64,000 nucleotides of DNA from Lindgomyces ingoldianus. Lineage: Eukaryota > Ascomycota > Dothideomycetes > Pleosporales > Lindgomycetaceae. The notes below the pieces were generated by a model. That model did no database searches, was not told the origin of the DNA, and worked only from the letters and a program-made list of their open reading frames with translations. Numbering within the stretch: position 1 is the stretch's first letter; the number at the start of each line of letters is the position of its first letter. The DNA lies in NCBI RefSeq assembly GCF_010093535.1, contig NW_022985191.1, positions 1-64,000 of the forward strand, written 5' to 3'. The position numbers were made by a program, and so were the translations under genes. Below are positions 57,631-64,000 of this stretch, in pieces.

Positions 57631-60221
57631 TCCTTAAATAGGAGACGCAGCTTCGATATCCTGGACGCTGAAGGCGTCGCTCAAAAACTTCGTTCATGCA
57701 CAGGCGAGGAAAGGATTCTTGACATGGAGATACCTAGCACCAGAGTGGGGATTCGAAATCAATCACTCGCCGTCTCCGCCAAGTGTGGGACGATGGAGCA
57801 CGATTATTTGTATCCACGTCCATGTCGTGATCTCAGCTCTCTGTTTGCTGCCGCATGCGATTTCAAGGCCGGACCGCGTTGGCGTGTTCCTTAGCGTGGT
57901 GTGGCTGCATCAGCATCTTCTGGTGGAGACGGAGCTTGAGCTAACAACAGCACTGGATTGGGAGATCCGCGAGGCTGATCTCCCCAAAAAGCCTGCACGC
58001 CAGGGTATTTTCGTGGCGTGCTGAAATGCGGAGGATTGCGCTGAGACTTGGCCTTTCCGGCTGTCATAGCCCAGATCGCCCGCGCAGGCCTAAGCGATCA
58101 TCCCTCTCCGGCTTGACAAGGCCAGCGGAAAGTGAGGGAGTGCCAGTTGTCTCGTAGGCTATCTGTGTAGTGTGTGGTAGCCTTCCGGATGCCGTGGTCG
58201 AGCAATATCATGATCAAGACCCAGCCTAAGGGTCTGGCAAGGCAAGGGAGTTTGCTGCCTCATCATTGCGACCCCGATCTGGCGTGATTCAAAAGATCGC
58301 CATCGACAGGGGTCGCGAAAGCTGGACCTGGACATCGGGAAATTGTCTGCCAGCTGCCGGTGCCTGGAGAGAACGATGTTCATTGCGACGACGTTAACTC
58401 CCCACACCAAACTTGCGACGATATTATTTGAAAATGACCCATCGCTGGCCATGTTGAACGTTGACATCACTCACAGTCATCGTTCTAAAGGTTGTTAGGT
58501 TAAGTTGCACTGTTTGGAAAAGTGCAGTGCAGTGGGGCCGAGCGATTCTCTCCCGGAGGGGGGCCGAACGATTTTCCCATCCTTCGCAACATGCACATCC
58601 TCCTTTGCATTATCATCACAGCGACCATTATGCTGCACCCTGCATTCGATCCTCTCTCATTCGTCATTGTGAGGGTTCGCCGCTTCACGTCTTCCCTCAA
58701 AACCTCCGAAAAGTGAAATAACCGAACCCAGACATTCCGCTTCGCGCAGCCCACGGACCGGACACCGCCATCAGCCTAGTCGTTGCTCGCCCTTCTGCAC
58801 AGCATCTGCGCTCTAACCTGGGGTTTGGTGTTGTAACTGGTAAAGACACCACCCAACGGATCATTCGTTAACGGTTCCACGTTGTTTTGAGTGACGTGTA
58901 TCTCTGCTTACCCAACATGCTGCAGTCTGCCGCATGCAGCTCGGCATTGACCAATTAGGTCATACTGTGAAAAGTCACATTTGGTCCACCATTGGATCAT
59001 ACGTGGACTCGTCCAAAGGTCGGAAGCAGTGTGCAGACGCGTCATGGGGAGTTCATTGACCTTTACGCCGAACAACCTCTGCCTGCTTGCATTAGCTTTC
59101 GAGTTATTCTAAGCTTCCCGGTCTCACACGTACCTTCATTTTACTTTTGGCTAGATGGTGAGAACTCAAAGCGTCCAGTTGCTTGTTTAACAGCGGTCTT
59201 TTCAGTCCCTAAGTTTCTGATTCTGAGACTAGCTTCCACGCACAGTTATCCTCAAGGCTCTCAACCATCGGGCCAGTGTTCCTATTGTCACAATTACTCA
59301 AGTCATAGGGGTGAATATCAGAATGAGGTTACGTTTACAGCATGTTCCAACTCTAGGAGACTTTCGCTTTTGGGCATGTCTGTCCGGCTTGCGTAGGGCG
59401 CTGATCTCCTTATCGACAGCTTGGCCGAGCACCCAGTCCTGGGTGAGGCGTAATCAAGCGGAGGTTCGGAGGAGAGAGAGCCGACATGGGACTGAAGCAA
59501 ACACACCTTACAAGTTCAGTGACACGTGAATAATGGACCTCACACGTGCATGTTGCCACAGTCGCTGAAGTAGCACGGCTTTCGCGTACTTTTCCTTTCC
59601 TTTCAGCCACCCTTTTTTTCTATTTGACGACCGCCATGCGACTACGGAATACTTGCCAGTGACGGCGTTGATACTGTTCCCATCTCTCGTTAGTAGAGTT
59701 TGTAACCCTGGTCAAAGCCTATTAGTTCATTTACAGTTGTTCTCTGTGTGCACCGTTCCGCGTCAACAGGCTATAGGTGTAGGTGCAATAGATGGGAAGA
59801 GTACGTGCGGTACCGTATTTCTCCGATTGTGAGAGTCATTCAAAGACAAAACAGAAAGTCTTCAGGGAACTCTGTCTAGATTAAGATCCAGTTCTTACCC
59901 TCCCAAGAAAAGTTTGAAGAAATCGGAAGGAGCCAGGGCCTCCAGGTTCCAACTTTTCATGGATACACTATGTTATTGCTATTGTCAATTTTGGGTACCT
60001 GCTTTACCCTGACTACATTCCAGGTTCCTTAAAACTTAGTCTCGCATCAATATCATGGGCTATGTCTCAAACCCTGACAAGCAACACCACATTTCCCCCC
60101 TCCCTGTTTTACACCTCATTCAAATTCACTATCCGCGCAACATCTAAGACAGATGTATCTCTCTGAAGATACAGAGGATAAGGTACGGAAGGGGTTTTAA
60201 CTCCATTCGATTCCCCTGCCC
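57631..60221. other. long intergenic region, no supported gene
   Basis: About 2.6 kb. Frames at 57719-58024 (+), 58159-58470 (-) and 58992-59396 (+) lack motifs, introns and conserved-looking segments. May contain non-coding transcripts or promoter elements that I cannot see. Confidence 0.45.
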
Positions 60222-61643
60222 CTAACTTCCCCCCTCTAATTCCTTACTGGTTAGCCTCAGCGGCAAACCCATCTTCTCATATGTGGCATCAATCATTTCC
60301 ATCTGCCGAATTGATTCCTCAGAATCGAACCAAACGCAAGAACCCTGTCTCTTCTTCACCCGGTTCACAAACTCTTCCAACTGATATCTATACGTAGTCC
60401 ACCATAGCTCACCTTTCTTTCCCTCCTCATTCTTCAACCAATTATACGCCTTCTTGTACTCCGTCTTCTTCTCGGACTTCAAGATTTTCCTGCCCTTGTT
60501 TGGGTCAATGATTTTGGTGGTAGTCCCAATGTCGATCCGATGGTAGAAATGAGGGCCCATATAACAATGAAAGACAATCTTCCTCCTCGTCTCCTTCACC
60601 AGCCCATTTCCCACGGCTTCTTCTATCGGTTTCAACTTCAAGAAGAGCGTGGGTAATGCTCCATAGAGCCTCGGCCAATTCTTCGTTAAAGCAGGAAACC
60701 AATATCCACCTCTCGCCTGCAAATCGGCCGTTATCCTCGCAATTCCTCCATTTGGAAACTCGTACGTAGCGTATACGGCTTCATCGACTGTCTGATCGAA
60801 TCCTTCCGGCATGGGTCGGTAGCTTGCAGACCTCACAAATGTAGGTTCGGCACCGAAGATCTGGCGAACGGCACTAATAGCGTATGAGCCGAAATCCATG
60901 AGCGTCCCCCCAGAGAGCGAATAATTGAACCGGATATCGTCGAGTGGGAAAATACCCGCCGCAAGGTAATTCTGCACCTCGACCTCCTCGATTTCTTTAG
61001 AATCGAACAGTGTGAGAAATAATTGCCAAGCGGGGTGGAAGCGGTAGTGGAATGCTTCTAGTAAAACTAGGGCGTCTGAATCCCTCAATATGGGATGTCT
61101 GAAGAGGGATTTTGCTTCGGCAGCATTAGATACTGATGGCTTTTCTAAGAGGACATGTTTCCCAGCTTTGAGGGCCTTGAGGGCCCACTCGTAATGGAGA
61201 CCATTGGGTAAGGGAACATAGACGCAATTGATGGTCGGGTCTGCAATGAGGTCTGTGGGACATTAGTAAAGGTTCATCCCAATCATCCTCCAACTCTCTG
61301 AGAAGAAGCCGGGAGCTAGAGGACGAAGTAGGGTTGTCACACCGTCGTAACATAGGTGTACAGCTGGAATTCCATGCTTTTTTGCGAATGCTTTAGCTTT
61401 CTTTTCCTCTCGAGCAGCAACGGCTGCTACGATAACTTCAGGGTGGGATTTTGCTGGGGTTACCAATGCCGATGGACTGACACACCATTAGAGGCTTGCA
61501 TGGTCTGGTTGTTCATTCATTTGGACTCACGCAATGTCAGCAGCGCCCAGGATACCGAAGCGGAGAACTTCGTTGCTTTTGGGGGCGATTGGAGGATAGA
61601 AGATCGAAAGGACTCGTTTGAGGAAGTGATAATAGGCGAACAT
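60222..61643 (-). CDS. Gfo/Idh/MocA oxidoreductase (dihydrodiol / D-xylose dehydrogenase type)
   Basis: Exons 61643-61531, 61476-61343 and 61252-60222 give 425 residues; introns are 54 and 90 bp, the second with a TACTAAT branch site. The Rossmann start is LRFGILGAADIAPSALVTPAK. HPEVIVAAVAARE, DLIADPTINCVYVPLPNGLH and the EKPS signature in GKHVLLEKPS follow. EAFHYRFHPAW and GGTLMDFGSYAIS belong to the substrate domain. Relatives oxidise trans-dihydrodiols or D-xylose with NADP+. The start at 61643 (MFAYYHFLKRVLS) fits the family better than the in-frame ATG at 61739. It is divergent from the phosphate transporter. Confidence 0.85.
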
Positions 61644-62301
61644 GAGCGCAGCCGCAGATTTGCAACCTCGAGCCAGGTAGATGATAAGGAGAGGTTCGGC
61701 TTGGCTGACGAAAGCTAGTCTAGTTGTGGCATTGAGCATGTGACGAATAAAATATTACTCAGCATTCCTCCTTATTTCCCGTTTGCTTGTATGCAACAAG
61801 CTTTCCTCTCGCCTTTGGACTTGTGCTACACAAGCTTTCTGGATGGATTCATCTAACAAGTCAATTTATGACAAGAAATCCGCATCTTGCTAATACTTTT
61901 TGTGATTTTAGTAAGAGGTATTAGAGATAGACTCTGCTCTGGCTATGTTCCACACAAGGTGAAAAAGCGAAGTGGATACTGAGCGTCACAGCAGCCCAGC
62001 AGAGAATTCTAACGGCCCGAATGATTAATGTCGCGCGACCTGAACCCTTTCTCGGCGACTCTAGTTCTCGCAGCGCCCCTCGGCGTCCACAATGCTCTCA
62101 GTAGGGCAGGAGCATCAAGAGCTTGGAGCGAACCATGCGGTACTGGACTGTCACTTTTCCAGCCTTCTTCTTGCTTTCTTCTGAGCTTCTTCTTGGCTTC
62201 TTCTCGGCTTCTTCTTCGCCTCCTCTTGAATTTGCTTCAATTTGCCTCAAGGCTGGGCGAGAGATGGTACGTGGCGGTCCATATGGACGATGTTGCGTAC
62301 G

Positions 62302-62307
62302 CACGTG
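62302..62307. promoter_or_regulatory. CACGTG box (putative NUC-1/Pho4 site)
   Basis: Core CACGTG in the flanking context GCACGTGGG, the high-affinity Pho4 form, 384 bp before the transporter ATG. Confidence 0.5.
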
Positions 62308-62670
62308 GGTCGTCAAAGAACTCCCATAGGGACACAGCTTACCGAGAGCCAAGGACGGCCAGAGCCTCATGCGCGAACGACATTCCAATCTTCAACTCCA
62401 GATCTCAGAATTCACGCATTTTCATGGACTGACGATCTTCTTTCAGTCCGGCCGCCAATTTTGGGTGTCATTCCCCAAGACCGACTGGCAAACGCCAAGG
62501 TATTTTGCGAAAATGGCGGTCGTGTGGCTACGGGCGTTCTTGCGAATGGGACTCTGGAATAGTGACCAAATGGTACATAAAAGCTGTCCAGCTCTTCCTT
62601 CTTCTCTTGAACCCAGGCTCCAGCATATACCCAGTCACTCTCTTTCCTCCACAGTGCTATCACTAGTCGA

Positions 62671-62676
62671 CACGTG
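62671..62676. promoter_or_regulatory. CACGTG box near the start of the transporter gene
   Basis: CACGTG 14 bp before the ATG at 62691; may lie in the leader, so less sure as a binding site. Confidence 0.35.
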
Positions 62677-62690
62677 CGCCATCAATCAAG

Positions 62691-64000
62691 ATGGTGCTCA
62701 CCAAATACACCCATGTCTTCGTCATCGGCACTTTCTTTGCCATGCTCGATGCTTTCAACAACGGCGCAAGTGAGTAGCGAAGCTCGCTATACGGTCATGA
62801 TGCTGATAAATCCGATAGACGATGTAGCAAACGCCTGGGCAACCAGTGTCTCTTCGAGATCCATCTCGTACCGACAGGCCATGATATTCGGCACCATATT
62901 TGAGATGCTTGGAGCCATCACCGTTGGTGCAAGAACGGCTGACACCATCAAGAACGGCATCATTCCTGTCTCCGCCTTCAAGGGCAATGCGAGCGTCCAG
63001 ATGCTTGCGTTCACGTGTGCGCTCGCAGCTGCGTCTTCTTGGGTCATGTGGTGCACACGACACTCTGCTCACGTCTCTTCCACCTACTCGCTTATTTCGG
63101 CCGTCGCAGGTGTCGGTGTTGCGACTGTGGGCGTCCGTAAGGTCCAATGGGGCTGGAACAAGGTGAGTTCTTTTAATTCCTTTATGTAGACCTTAGCTAA
63201 CTCTTTCAAAGGGTAAGGGACTTGGTGCTATCTTCGCGGGCCTAGGCATGGTATGTAAAACTCTCAAAAGTACAGCATATTAAAACATAACCTGGATCAT
63301 GCCCAGAACGGAGTCCATCTGCCTATTCTCTTGCTAGAATAAGGGGAAACGTCAAAAGAACGCAATTGTGTGTCCTATAGTACCCTGTCAGGTCCTCGAC
63401 CAGGTGGCATGTGCATCACAACATGTGGGCACCTAAGACAGGACATGATGAGGGTCTGCTTTAGGGCATACTTTGGTATCTCCTGATGAACTCTTCAATT
63501 CCAGCAGGAGGCTTAACAGATCAACCCTATTCTAATTCTGCTCTATGCTCTTCCATAATATGCTGCTCTTATTAAAAACCTTTCGACATTACTAACCATC
63601 ATCGCAGGCTCCCACCATTTCCGCCGGCTTTGCTGCAATTATCTTCATGCTTATTAAGCTTGTCGTGCACATGCGCAAGAAGCCTACAAAATGGGCCGTC
63701 TACACCTCGCCCTTCTTTTTCCTCATTGCGGGTACGATTTGCACACTATCCATTGTCTACAAGGGATCTCCTAAGCTTGGCCTAAACAAGAAGCCCATCT
63801 GGTATATTGTCTCGGTTACCATGGGGACAGGAGCTGGTCTCGCCCTCCTTTCGGCACTCTTCTTCGTTCCCTACGTCCACGCAAAGGTTCTCAAGAAAGA
63901 CCACTCCGTTAAGTGGTGGATGTTTATTCAGGGCCCTCTGCTCTTCAGGCGCCCAGCGCCTGCCGAAGCTGACGTAGCAGATGTTCCCAACTATGCCGTC
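62691..64000 (+). CDS. pho-4: PiT-family phosphate transporter (PHO-4-like), 3' partial
   Basis: Exons 62691-62769, 62819-63162, 63212-63250 and 63608 to beyond the right edge; all junctions keep frame. The start MVLTKYTHVFVIGTFFAMLDAF leads to the PiT signature NNGANDVANAWATSVSSRSI. Hydrophobic segments follow (IFGTIFEMLGAITVGA, LISAVAGVGVATVG, GAIFAGLGMAPTISAGFAA). Members carry phosphate with a cation symport at the plasma membrane. Neurospora PHO-4 is the high-affinity permease induced by phosphate starvation. The C-terminal half is outside the window. The third intron is 357 bp, much longer than the others. The CACGTG boxes upstream support phosphate regulation. Confidence 0.85.

Larger units (their letters stand above)
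61644..62690. promoter_or_regulatory. divergent intergenic region with CACGTG boxes
   Basis: Contains two CACGTG E-boxes at 62302-62307 (within GCACGTGGG) and 62671-62676, upstream of the phosphate transporter. In Neurospora and yeast this is the core site of NUC-1/Pho4. Other frames here are unconvincing. Confidence 0.55.

Noticed and set aside
1..64000. tRNA and rRNA genes
   Set aside because: I looked for T-loop-like GGTTCRANYCC boxes with matching stems and found none convincing; a covariance-model scan would decide.

Overview
The window is genomic DNA from a filamentous ascomycete (Pezizomycotina). The support is: genes with short GT-AG introns of about 40-90 nt, several with CTAAC-type branch sites; a gene set of MED8, SPT5, PPZ-type phosphatase, CAB4-type adenylyltransferase, a DCAF7/WDR68-like protein and a PiT-type phosphate permease; decayed NLR-like genes; and a large AT-rich block mutated in the style of repeat-induced point mutation (RIP). 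I cannot name the genus from sequence alone.

Region 1 (1-6.8 kb) is an accessory zone. It opens with the 3' part of a gene joining kinesin-light-chain-type TPR repeats to a protein kinase. A decayed NACHT-WD40 (HET-E-like) relic follows, then a small 2EXR/DUF7730-like gene on the minus strand.

Region 2 (6.8-17.4 kb) is the most unusual part. A block of about 10.5 kb, almost free of intact ORFs, is bounded by terminal inverted repeats (first 21 bp identical) and by an 8-bp target-site duplication, GAGATTTG, at both ends. It is therefore one DNA-transposon-like insertion. Inside lies the mutated relic of a DECH-box RecQ-like helicase whose Walker A, DECH and motif VI are still traceable. There is also an 11-bp minisatellite and GC-richer islands.

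Region 3 (17.4-45.8 kb) is euchromatin. In order: relic frames on the minus strand; MED8 (+); aldehyde dehydrogenase (+); PPZ-type phosphatase (+), with a possible alternative C-terminus; secreted alpha-carbonic anhydrase (-); DCAF7/WDR68-like protein (-), divergent from CAB4-type phosphopantetheine adenylyltransferase (+); an F-box protein (+); SPT5 (-); and an MDR/quinone-oxidoreductase-like enzyme (-).

Region 4 (45.8-54 kb) is accessory again. It has an unrecognised ORF, followed in the same frame by a second ORF broken by stop codons. A 0.4-kb inverted-repeat element, a RIP-like AT patch and a 10-bp-periodic TGCTGCAA array come next, then an uncharacterised membrane protein.

Region 5 (54-64 kb) holds a large DUF8004-like protein (-), a Gfo/Idh/MocA oxidoreductase (-) and the 5' part of a PiT phosphate transporter (+). 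Two CACGTG boxes lie upstream of the transporter, as expected for PHO/NUC-1 control. All exon structures were read by eye from frame continuity and splice signals, without transcripts or database searches.
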